A DNA stretch of 64,000 nt from Comamonadaceae bacterium OTU4NAUVB1 (lineage in GTDB: Bacteria > Pseudomonadota > Gammaproteobacteria > Burkholderiales > Burkholderiaceae_C). The DNA lies in NCBI GenBank assembly GCA_024372625.1, contig CP099607.1, forward strand, positions 186,001-250,000, read 5' to 3'. This document shows, in pieces, positions 56,586-64,000 of this stretch; position 1 is the first letter of the stretch; every line of letters starts with the position of its first letter. The notes under the pieces were generated by a model. It made no database searches and was not told the origin of the DNA. It was given only the letters and a program-made list of their open reading frames with translations. The translations under genes and the position numbers were made by a program.

Positions 56586-58478
56586 CTACTTCGCGAGGAA
56601 GCCGATCGACAGCCACGGGATCGCCGCGACCAGGACCAGCCCGACCAGCAGCGCGGCCATGTAGCCGCCGATGTAGCGGATGCCCTCGTTGGGGTCGACC
56701 TTGGCGACGGCGCAGGCGCCGTAGTAGCCCACCCCGATGGGCGGGGCGAACAGGCCGATGCCCATGGCGAAGATCACGACCATCGCGTAGTGCACCGGGT
56801 GCACGCCGGCGGCCTGCGCGATCGGGAACAGGAGCGGGCCGAACAGCACGATCGCCGGGATGCCCTCGAGCACGCAGCCCAGCACCACGAAGGCGACGAT
56901 GGAGATCGCCAGGAAACCGTAGGCGCCGCCCGGGATGGCGCCCATCCAGCGCGCCAGGTCGGTGGAGAAGCCCGACTGCGTGAGGCCCCAGGCCATGGCG
57001 GTGGCGCAGCCGACGATGAACATGATGGCGCCCGAGAGCGACGCGGTCTCCACCAGCATCGGCCGCAGCCGGCGCCAGTCGAACTGGCGGTAGATCAGCA
57101 GGCCCGCGAGCACGGAATACACGATGCCGATGGTCGAGACCTCGGTGGCCGTGGCCACGCCCTCGACCACCGCCGCGCGGATGACGAAGGGCAGCAGCAC
57201 CGCCGGCAGCGCGACGACGAGGAAGCGCGCGATCTGCGCGCCGGAGAAGCGCGCCACCGCGCTCAGGTCCTCCTTGCGGTAGCGCCACCACACCACGCTG
57301 CACAGGCACAGGCCCAGCACCAGCGCGGGCACCATGCCCCCGGTGAACAGCGCGGCGATCGACACGCCCGTGACCGAGCCGATGGTGATCAGCACGATCG
57401 ACGGCGGGATGGTCTCGGTCTGCGCGCCGGTGGCCGCGAGCAGCGCCACCAGGTCGCCCGGCTTGGCGCCGCGCGCCTTCATCTCGGGGAACAGCACCGG
57501 CGCGATGGCCGCCATGTCGGCGATCTTCGAGCCGGAGATGCCCGAGACCAGGTACATCGCGCCGATCAGCACGTACGACAGGCCGCCGCGCACGTGGCCC
57601 AGCAGGCTGGCGAGGAACTGGATCATGGCCTTGGCCATGCCGGTCATCTCGATCAGCGCGCCCAGGAAGATGAACAGCGGCACCGCCAGCATGATCAGGT
57701 GGCTCATGCCCTCGTCCATGCGACCGACCATCACCACCAGCGGCGTCGTGGTGGCCAGCGCCAGGTAGCCGAAGGTAGCCAGCGCGAAGGAGAACGCGAT
57801 GGGCACGCCGGCGAACACGTTCACCGCCACCACCACCAGGAAGAACACCACCAGGTTGAGCTTGCCGAGCGAGGCGAACACCGGGCGCGCCAGCCAGAAG
57901 GCCAGCACCACCAGGGCCACCGCGCCGAGCGTCAGCGCGATCTCGCGCCCGGTGGACAGCCGCGCCAGGCGCAACGCGCCGAACACCACCATCAGCCCCA
58001 CCCCGACCGGGATGGCCGCCGCGCGCCAGGCGTTGCTGACCTCCAGCGCGGGCGTGACGATGAAGGCCTCGTCGGCGGCGTATTCGTAGGCCGGCCAGAT
58101 CACCAGCGCGAGGAAGGCGAGCGAGGCGGCGATGGCCAGCGCCTCCAGCAGGCGCCGGGTCGGCGCGGCGACCTTGCCGACCACCGCCGTCATGCGCATG
58201 TGCTCGCCGCGCCGCAGCGCCACCACCGCGCCGAGCATCGACAGCCACAGGAACAGGATCGAGGCCAGCTCGTCGGACCAGACCAGCGGCGCGTGGAACA
58301 CGTAGCGCGCCATCACGCCGGCGAACAGCACGACGATCTCGGCGAGCACCAGCGCCGCGGCGACGGACTCGATCAGCGTGCCCAGCGGCCGGTCGATGCG
58401 CGCGGCGACGCCGGCGAAGGGGTTGGCGGGCGCGGCGCCGGCATCGGCGGGCGCGTCGGAGGCGAGGGCGAGCGACAT
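56586..58478 (-). CDS. TRAP transporter fused small and large permease (DctQM)
   Basis: A 630-residue membrane protein. The first about 170 residues form the four-helix DctQ-type part (AALVLAEIVVLFAGVMARYV). The rest is the DctM-type large permease with twelve-plus hydrophobic segments and the motifs HLIMLAVPLFIFLGALIEMTG and GISGSKIADMAAIAPVL. TRAP systems import organic acids and sugar acids with the aid of DctP and a cation gradient. The fusion of Q and M is less common but known. It lies 10 bases after dctP. Confidence 0.93.
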   Translation of the reverse strand: MSLALASDAPADAGAAPANPFAGVAARIDRPLGTLIESVAAALVLAEIVVLFAGVMARYVFHAPLVWSDELASILFLWLSMLGAVVALRRGEHMRMTAVVGKVAAPTRRLLEALAIAASLAFLALVIWPAYEYAADEAFIVTPALEVSNAWRAAAIPVGVGLMVVFGALRLARLSTGREIALTLGAVALVVLAFWLARPVFASLGKLNLVVFFLVVVAVNVFAGVPIAFSFALATFGYLALATTTPLVVMVGRMDEGMSHLIMLAVPLFIFLGALIEMTGMAKAMIQFLASLLGHVRGGLSYVLIGAMYLVSGISGSKIADMAAIAPVLFPEMKARGAKPGDLVALLAATGAQTETIPPSIVLITIGSVTGVSIAALFTGGMVPALVLGLCLCSVVWWRYRKEDLSAVARFSGAQIARFLVVALPAVLLPFVIRAAVVEGVATATEVSTIGIVYSVLAGLLIYRQFDWRRLRPMLVETASLSGAIMFIVGCATAMAWGLTQSGFSTDLARWMGAIPGGAYGFLAISIVAFVVLGCVLEGIPAIVLFGPLLFPIAQAAGVHPVHYAMVVIFAMGIGLFAPPIGVGYYGACAVAKVDPNEGIRYIGGYMAALLVGLVLVAAIPWLSIGFLAK

Positions 58479-58488
58479 CGTGGACGGC

Positions 58489-59508
58489 TCAGGCCAGCTT
58501 GCCCACGCTCTGCTCGAGCAGGCCCCAGGCCTCGGCGCCGAAGCGGCCCTTCCACTCGGCGTAGAAGCCAGATTCGCGCAGCTTGGCGCGGAAGCTGTCG
58601 GCCGTCGGGCGGTTGATCGTCAGGCCCTTGGACGCCAGGTCGGCGACGACCGACTCGTTGAGCTTCTTGATGTCCTCGCGCTGCTTCATGCCGGCCTCGT
58701 TGATGGCCGTCGCCACGATCGGCTTGAGGTCGGCCGGCAGCGCGTCCCAGGCGCGGCCGTTGGCCACGAACCAGTAGCCGTCCCAGATGTGGTTGGTCAG
58801 GGAGGCGAACTTCTGCACCTCGTAGAGCTTGGCCACCTGGATGATGGGCAGCGGGTTCTCCTGCGCGTCGACGATCTTCGTCTGCAGCGAGGAATACACC
58901 TCGCTGAACTGCAGGCTGGCCGGGGCGGCGCCCAGGCTCTTGAACATCGAGATCGACAGCGGGCTGACCGGCACGCGGATCTTCAGGCCGTCGAGGTCCC
59001 GCGCCGAGGTCACCGGCGCCTTGGAACTGGTGGTCTGGCGGAAGCCGTTGTCCCACATCTTCTCGAACGTGTAGAGCCGCGTCTTGGCGATGGCCGCGCG
59101 CACGTGGGCGCCGAGCCGGCCGTCCATGGCCGACCAGACCTGGTCGTAGTCGGAGAAGGCGAAGCCGATGGCGTTGATGGCCGCGACCGGCACCAGGGTG
59201 GCGATGACCAGCGCCGAGGGCGTGAAGAACTCGATGCCGCCGGAGCGCACCTGGGCCAGCATGTCGGTGTCGCCGCCGAGCTGGTTGTTCGGGAAGATCT
59301 TGATCTCGACGCGGCCCTTGGTCTCGCGGGCGATGCGCTCGACGGCCTCCTGCGCGCGCACGTTGAGCGGGTGCGTCACGGGCAGGTTGTTGCCGTACTT
59401 GTAGGAGAACTCGGCCGCCCGGGCGAAGCGCGGCACGGCCGTGACGACGCCGGCGGCGGACAGGGCGGAAAACGTGCGCAGCGCGCCGCGGCGGGTGATC
59501 GAACTCAT
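58489..59508 (-). CDS. TRAP transporter substrate-binding protein (DctP family)
   Basis: A 339-residue periplasmic binding protein. The signal carries a twin-arginine-like SSITRRGALRTF and a cut near FARAAEF. The fold segments VERIARETKGRVEIKIFPNN and ARDLDGLKIRVPVSP with its arginine (about residue 178) for a carboxylate ligand are standard. It captures a small acid for the fused QM permease. In this operon the ligand is probably a branched or tetronic sugar acid. The first gene of the operon, transcribed away from the LacI gene. Confidence 0.93.
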   Translation of the reverse strand: MSSITRRGALRTFSALSAAGVVTAVPRFARAAEFSYKYGNNLPVTHPLNVRAQEAVERIARETKGRVEIKIFPNNQLGGDTDMLAQVRSGGIEFFTPSALVIATLVPVAAINAIGFAFSDYDQVWSAMDGRLGAHVRAAIAKTRLYTFEKMWDNGFRQTTSSKAPVTSARDLDGLKIRVPVSPLSISMFKSLGAAPASLQFSEVYSSLQTKIVDAQENPLPIIQVAKLYEVQKFASLTNHIWDGYWFVANGRAWDALPADLKPIVATAINEAGMKQREDIKKLNESVVADLASKGLTINRPTADSFRAKLRESGFYAEWKGRFGAEAWGLLEQSVGKLA

Positions 59509-59549
59509 GGTCTGTCTCCGTTTGAAAATTGATTTCCCTTGATGCCTTT

Positions 59550-59559
59550 TGATGCATCA
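59550..59559. promoter_or_regulatory. Palindrome TGATGCATCA in the TRAP/LacI divergent promoter
   Basis: A perfect 10-bp palindrome inside an AT-rich 124-base divergent gap. A further near-copy, TTGATGCC, lies just upstream. Position and symmetry suit a LacI-family operator, probably bound by the protein encoded at 59633. LacI sites often have a central CG, which this one lacks. Confidence 0.45.
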
Positions 59560-59632
59560 TGAGGAAAAGGTGTGCGAACGATAGAGACAGCGCGTCGCAC
59601 CGTCAAACAAACGAAATGATGGTTTTTGATCG

Positions 59633-60712
59633 ATGAGGGTTAACCCCGAAGACGCCGGCGACACCGAACGCCCGGGCGAAACACCGCCGGGGCGGGCGCG
59701 CGTGGTCGACATCGCGCGCGCCGCCGGCGTGTCCACCGCCACCGTCGACCGCGTGCTCAACCGCCGCCCGGGGGTGCGCGACGCCACCGTGCAGCGCGTG
59801 CTCAAGGCCGCCGGCGCGCTCGACTACCTGCCGGGCCAGGCGCTCTACGCGGCGCTGGCGCCGCCGCCGCTGCGCCTGAGCGTGCTGCTGCCGGCCGGCA
59901 CCAACCGCTTCATCCGCATGCTGGGGGACATGGTGGGCTACTCGCACGAGCACTGGGCGCCCTTCAACGTGCGCTGCCGGGCCGAGTTCATCCGCAGCTT
60001 CGACCCGCACGAGCTCGCCGCCGCGCTGCGGCGCCACGGCCGGCGCGCCGACGCCATCGCGGTGATGGCGCTCGAACACCCGGCCGTGCGCGAGGCGGTG
60101 GCCGAACTGGCGGCGCAGGGCGTGCCGGTGATCACGCTGATCTCGGACCTCTCCAACTCGCCGCGCGTGGCCTACATCGGCCTGGACAACCGCGCCGCCG
60201 GGCGCACGGCGGGCTACCTCATCGGGCGTTTCCTCGGCGGGCGCGGCGCCCAGGTCGGTCTCATCGCCGGCAGCCTGAGCTACCGCGCGCACGAGGAACG
60301 CGAGGCCGGCTTCCTGCACGTCATCGACGAGCTGTTCCCGCACCTGTCCGTGCTGGGGCTGCGCGAGGGCCACGACGACGCCGAGCAGAACTACCGCCAG
60401 ACGCGCGCCCTGCTCGAGCAGCACTCCGAACTCGGCGGGATCTACAACATCGGCGGGGCCTCCGACGGCGTGGCGCGCGCCCTCAAGGAGGCCGGCCGCG
60501 ACCAGAAGGTGGTCTTCATCGGCCACGGCCTCACGCCCGACACGCGCGCCCTGCTGATCGACGGCAGCCTGGACGCCGTCATCACGCAGAGCCCGCATAC
60601 CGCGCTGATGAACTGCGTGCGCATCTTCACCAACCTGCGCGACGGACGCGAGGCGCTCGGCGGCGTGGAGAACACGCGCAGCCAGGTCATCTTCCGCGAG
60701 AACCTGCCCTAG
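59633..60712 (+). CDS. LacI-family transcriptional regulator
   Basis: A 359-residue protein. The helix-turn-helix and hinge (about 20-80) read VVDIARAAGVSTATVDRVLN and then GVRDATVQRVLKAAGAL. The sugar-binding type 1 periplasmic-like domain fills the rest (LSVLLPAGTNRFIRML onward). VDRVLN in place of the usual VSRVLN marks the subfamily that regulates inositol and sugar-acid genes. It is divergent from the TRAP/RuBisCO-like operon and likely controls it, responding to a sugar acid. Start at 59633. Confidence 0.9.
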   Translation: MRVNPEDAGDTERPGETPPGRARVVDIARAAGVSTATVDRVLNRRPGVRDATVQRVLKAAGALDYLPGQALYAALAPPPLRLSVLLPAGTNRFIRMLGDMVGYSHEHWAPFNVRCRAEFIRSFDPHELAAALRRHGRRADAIAVMALEHPAVREAVAELAAQGVPVITLISDLSNSPRVAYIGLDNRAAGRTAGYLIGRFLGGRGAQVGLIAGSLSYRAHEEREAGFLHVIDELFPHLSVLGLREGHDDAEQNYRQTRALLEQHSELGGIYNIGGASDGVARALKEAGRDQKVVFIGHGLTPDTRALLIDGSLDAVITQSPHTALMNCVRIFTNLRDGREALGGVENTRSQVIFRENLP

Positions 60713-60827
60713 GCCGGGCCGGCCGCCGTCCGTGCGGCGCTTCGCCGTGCGGTGCCGATGCGGCCGCGTCCCCACGACGAATGCGAACTTTCGACGCCTA
60801 GCGCAAATCCGCATGTACACTTGCTAA

Positions 60828-60842
60828 TGAGAACGGTTGTCA
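60828..60842. promoter_or_regulatory. Fur-box-like site upstream of the TonB receptor
   Basis: TGAGAACGGTTGTCA matches the 7-1-7 Fur pattern TGATAATnATTATCA at 11 of 14 informative positions. It lies in an AT-rich stretch 145 bases before the preferred start codon of the receptor gene. GCTAAT (60823-60828) and ATTAGC (60848-60853) form a wider inverted repeat around it. Iron-dependent repression of the receptor is likely. Confidence 0.55.
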
Positions 60843-60986
60843 TTCCTATTAGCGTTATAGGTATTTCGTCCTCCTGACCGCGCATCGCACTGCCTACGTG
60901 GTCTTTCGCCTTCGCGAGTTCGTCGGACCCTGTCCGGATTGCGTCAATTTCCTTTTTTCTGCCGCCGCCATCGCGCCATCGCTTCC

Positions 60987-63182
60987 ATGCATTCCTCCCG
61001 TCCCGCCCCGCTCCCCGCCCATCCCCCGTTCGCCGCCCGACCGCTCGCGCGCCGGCTGCGCCAGGGCCTGGGCGCCTGCCTCGCCCTCGCGGCGGCCGGC
61101 GCCGCCGCGCAGACCGCGGCCACCGGCATCACCACCGACGCCAACCTGAAGGAGGTGGTCGTCACCGACCAGGCCGAGGCCATCGGCGGCCTGCAGAAGA
61201 CCTACGCCGGCGGCCAGTTCGCGCGCGGCGGCAGCCTGGGCATCCTGGGCATCACCGACCTGATGAACGTGCCCTTCAGCACGACCAACTACACCGCCGA
61301 ACTGATCGAGAACCAGCAGGCGCGCAGCGTGGCCGACGTGGTCATGAACGACGCCTCGGTGCGCCCGCTGACCTCGCGCGGCGGCTTCGGCGACGACTTC
61401 CAGATCCGCGGGTTCACCGTGCCCAACGGCGACATCGGCATCAACGGCCTGTTCGGCCTGTCGCCGACCACGCGCATCCCGGTGGAGATGATCGAGCGCG
61501 TCGAGGTGCTCAAGGGCCCGGGCTCGCTGGCCAACGGCGTCGGGCCCAACGCGAGCGTCGGCGGCAGCATCAACGTGGTGACCAAGCGCGCGGGGGACAT
61601 CCCGCTCACGCGCCTGACCACCACCTACATGGGCGAGTCGCAGTTCGGCGCGCACGTGGACGTGGGCCGCCGCTTCGGCGAGGACAACCAGTGGGGCGTG
61701 CGCGTGAACGGCGTGCTGCGCGGCGGCGAGGGCAACATCGACGGGGGCAACCAGAAGCTGGGCCTCGCCACGCTGGGCCTGGACTACCTGGGCACGCGGC
61801 TGCGCTGGTCGCTCGACGCGCTGAGCAGCCGGGGCGACACGCGCGAGTTCCGCCCGCAGACCTCGTTCGCGGCGGGCATCACGCGCATCCCCGAGCCGCC
61901 GTCGGCGCGCCTGAACTTCTATCCCGGCACGCAGCTCAAGGACAACGTCAAGACCACGATCTCGCGCCTGGAATACGACGTCAGCGACACCACCACGGTC
62001 TACGGCAGCGTCGGCTACACCGACGTCGACTACCAGCAGACCTTCCCGAGCGGGCGGCCGAACTCGCTGGGCAATTTCGCCGTCTCCAACGCCTACTACG
62101 ACTACTTCAGCAAGACCACCGCCGCCGACGCCGGCGTGCGCACGCGGTTCTCCACCGGCGGCGTGCGCCACACGCTGGCCGTGGGCGTGAACCTGCTCGA
62201 CCAGGAGTCGGGCTTCCTGTACGTGACGACGCCGCCCTCGGCCAGCGTGCCGTCCAGCCTCTACAACCCGTCGGCGCTGCCGGCCGTCACGGCCGCGCGC
62301 ACGCCGCCGGTCAAGGCCGGCGCGCTGCGGCAGTCGAGCGTGGTGGTGGCCGACACGATGGCGTTCGCCGACGACCGCGTGCTGCTGACGCTGGGCGCGC
62401 GCGACCAGACGCTGGAGCAGGAATCGTTCTCCCAGACCACCGGCGCGACCACCAGCCGCTACAAGTCCAGCGCCATCTCGCCGCTGGCCGGCCTGGTCGT
62501 CAAGGCGACGAACAACGTCTCGCTCTACACCAACTACACCGCCGGCCTGGTGCGCGGCGGCACGGCCGGCGCCGACACCGCCAACGTCGGCGAGACCTTC
62601 GCGCCGCAGAAGTCCAAGCAGAACGAGGTCGGCGTGAAGGTCGACTGGGGCACCCTCACCACGCAGGCGGCGCTCTACCAGATCAAGCGGCCCAACAGCC
62701 TGATCGACCCCGCCACGCGCATCTACAGCTTCGGTGGCGAGCAGCGCAACCGGGGCCTGGAACTCACGGCCTACGGCGAGGTGCAGCGCGGACTGCGCGT
62801 GATGGCCAGCGCCGCCTTCAACGACGCCAAGCTCACCCGCACCGCCGGCGGCGTGAACCAGGGCAACGACGCCGCCGGCGTGCCCGACCGCACCTTCAAC
62901 CTGGGCCTGGACTGGGACACGCCCTGGGTGCCGGGGCTGAGCCTGAACGGCCGGGTGATCAACACCTCCTCGGTCTACGCCGACGCGCAGAACCGCCTGA
63001 GCGTGCCGGCCTGGACGCGCCTGGACCTGGGCGCGCGCTACGTGACGCGCGTGGCCAACAAGCCCGTCGTCCTGCGCGCCAACCTGGAGAACGTGCAGAA
63101 CAAGAACTACTGGGTCACCAGCACCTACGTCACCGTCGGCGCGCCGCGCACGCTGATGCTCTCGGCCTCGGTCGACTTCTGA
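60987..63182 (+). CDS. TonB-dependent siderophore receptor
   Basis: A 731-residue outer-membrane receptor from the ATG at 60987. A signal precedes a plug domain (about 60-215) containing SVADVVMNDASVRPLTSRGG and IERVEVLKGPGSLANGVGP, the usual plug motifs. The beta-barrel follows and ends in the terminal phenylalanine (SASVDF) typical of outer-membrane proteins. The plug and barrel are most like siderophore or ferric-chelate receptors. The TonB-box-like segment may be LKEVVVTD (about residues 53-60). Iron control is suggested by the upstream Fur-box-like site. An alternative start 16 codons earlier exists. Confidence 0.92.
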   Translation: MHSSRPAPLPAHPPFAARPLARRLRQGLGACLALAAAGAAAQTAATGITTDANLKEVVVTDQAEAIGGLQKTYAGGQFARGGSLGILGITDLMNVPFSTTNYTAELIENQQARSVADVVMNDASVRPLTSRGGFGDDFQIRGFTVPNGDIGINGLFGLSPTTRIPVEMIERVEVLKGPGSLANGVGPNASVGGSINVVTKRAGDIPLTRLTTTYMGESQFGAHVDVGRRFGEDNQWGVRVNGVLRGGEGNIDGGNQKLGLATLGLDYLGTRLRWSLDALSSRGDTREFRPQTSFAAGITRIPEPPSARLNFYPGTQLKDNVKTTISRLEYDVSDTTTVYGSVGYTDVDYQQTFPSGRPNSLGNFAVSNAYYDYFSKTTAADAGVRTRFSTGGVRHTLAVGVNLLDQESGFLYVTTPPSASVPSSLYNPSALPAVTAARTPPVKAGALRQSSVVVADTMAFADDRVLLTLGARDQTLEQESFSQTTGATTSRYKSSAISPLAGLVVKATNNVSLYTNYTAGLVRGGTAGADTANVGETFAPQKSKQNEVGVKVDWGTLTTQAALYQIKRPNSLIDPATRIYSFGGEQRNRGLELTAYGEVQRGLRVMASAAFNDAKLTRTAGGVNQGNDAAGVPDRTFNLGLDWDTPWVPGLSLNGRVINTSSVYADAQNRLSVPAWTRLDLGARYVTRVANKPVVLRANLENVQNKNYWVTSTYVTVGAPRTLMLSASVDF

Positions 63183-63214
63183 GCGCGCCCCGCCGCGCCA
63201 AGGATCAACCCCTC

Positions 63215-63973
63215 ATGAATGCCATCCAACGACCCGCCTCGCGCGCCTTCGGCGTCCTCGGCGTCCTCTCCCTGCTCGCCGTCCTCGGCAGCGCCCAGGC
63301 GCACCAGATCTGGATCGAGCAGCCCGCCGGCGGCAGGACCGCCGTCGTGCGCTTCGGCGAATTCGGCGAGAACCTGCGCGAGACGTCGCCCGGCTCGCTC
63401 GACAAGTTCGTCCGGCCGACGGCCACCCTGCTGTCCCCGCGCGGCGAACGGGCGGTGCCGGCGCGCCGGACCGCCGACGGCTTCGCGCTGCCCTTCGGCG
63501 CCGCCGACGGCGAGGGCATCGTCGCCGAGGACCCCGACTACCCGCTCTACGCCTGGAAGCAGGGCGACCGGGAGACGCAGAACCGCTACCACCCGGCCGC
63601 CCGCCTGGTCACGCGGCTCGCGCCGCAGCCCCCGCGCCTGGCACTCGACCTGGTGCCCATCGACGCCACCGGCGGCTTCCGGCTCTACTTCAAGGGCGAA
63701 CCCCGGCCCAAGACCAAGGTGACGCTGGTCACGCAGTCGGGCTGGGCCAAGGAGGCCCAGACCGACGCGCAGGGCCAGGTGCGGTTCGACCTGCCCTGGA
63801 AGGGCACCTACGTGGCCGAGGTGAGCGTGAACGACCGCGCGGCCGGCGAGCGTCCCGGCGCCAACGGCCCCGAGGCGTTCGAGGGCACGAGCTACGTGAC
63901 AACGCTGACCTACGTCAAGGCCACCGGCGTGGCGCCGATCCCCGCCGGAGCGCCCGCGACGCCGCACCCGTGA
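63215..63973 (+). CDS. DUF4198 periplasmic protein
   Basis: A 252-residue exported protein with a signal ending SAQAH (about residue 30). The next segment, HQIWIEQPAGGRTAVVRFGE, is typical of DUF4198 (CbtA/NikM-like carrier-protein folds). The C-terminal part has an Ig-like strand pattern (GQVRFDLPWKGTYVAEVSV). Such proteins are often encoded after TonB-dependent receptors and are proposed to handle metals. It lies 32 bases after the receptor gene and so shares its transcript. The exact role is unknown. A short GC-rich repeat follows to the window end. Confidence 0.85.
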   Translation: MNAIQRPASRAFGVLGVLSLLAVLGSAQAHQIWIEQPAGGRTAVVRFGEFGENLRETSPGSLDKFVRPTATLLSPRGERAVPARRTADGFALPFGAADGEGIVAEDPDYPLYAWKQGDRETQNRYHPAARLVTRLAPQPPRLALDLVPIDATGGFRLYFKGEPRPKTKVTLVTQSGWAKEAQTDAQGQVRFDLPWKGTYVAEVSVNDRAAGERPGANGPEAFEGTSYVTTLTYVKATGVAPIPAGAPATPHP

Positions 63974-64000
63974 CCGGCCGGCTTTTCCGGCGCGCGCGCG

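Overview
The window is very GC-rich, with dense, tightly packed genes, frequent 4-bp start/stop overlaps (ATGA, GTGA) and several GTG/TTG starts. Gene content fits a metabolically versatile betaproteobacterium of the Burkholderiales, most likely Comamonadaceae. Markers are a Bug/TctC-type binding protein, a beta-ketoadipate cluster with PcaQ- and PcaR-like regulators, a fused shikimate-degrading QuiC protein, a 5-oxoprolinase cluster and TRAP transport. The family placement is inference from gene content, not from a phylogeny. I saw no rRNA, tRNA or CRISPR array.

Layout. 1-7133: the tail of a LysR regulator, then a 1737-residue secreted chimera (galactose-oxidase domain with all copper/radical residues, two discoidin-like domains, PKD, beta-propeller, two c-haem motifs), a one-haem cytochrome and a SCO-type copper chaperone. 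7177-8564: a Bug binding protein and a small basic protein. 8602-24622: a protocatechuate/shikimate catabolic region (pcaHG with pcaQ; an IclR regulator facing pcaIJF, two AroE-like dehydrogenases, pcaB, pcaC, an MFS exporter-type gene and pcaD; a second IclR regulator facing quiC and a ShiA-like transporter). 24859-28872: acs, DUF485 and actP for acetate uptake and activation. 28964-33898: a tyrosine-recombinase-like protein lacking key residues, a Crp/Fnr regulator, an SDR, small hypothetical genes and an AT-rich structured intergenic segment. 33991-41722: M20 peptidase, CynX-type MFS, metQ-metI-metN methionine ABC transporter, an orphan ATPase behind a phased CTATA repeat, and a second NlpA/MetQ lipoprotein. 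41719-44710: assorted single genes. 44747-52361: an apparent pyroglutamate operon (DUF969/DUF979 membrane proteins, pyroglutamyl peptidase, PxpA, fused PxpBC, biotin carboxylase-BCCP fusion) facing a GntR regulator. 52364-53338: three small genes behind a LexA-like box. 53363-60712: a TRAP transporter with a RuBisCO-like protein, a DUF1537 kinase and a VOC protein, divergent from a LacI regulator. 60828-63973: a Fur-box-like site, TonB receptor and DUF4198 protein.

How it works together. The central theme is uptake and breakdown of plant-derived acids. Shikimate (ShiA-like uptake) would be oxidised to 3-dehydroshikimate by the AroE-like enzymes, turned to protocatechuate by QuiC and opened by PcaHG. 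PcaB, PcaC, PcaD, PcaIJ and PcaF then complete conversion to acetyl-CoA and succinyl-CoA. The RuBisCO-like/DUF1537 set fits a branched sugar acid route of the 3-oxo-isoapionate type, and the pyroglutamate operon supplies glutamate. The most unusual element is the galactose oxidase-cytochrome c chimera with its cytochrome and copper-chaperone neighbours: it suggests an envelope alcohol/sugar oxidase wired to haem rather than, or as well as, to oxygen.
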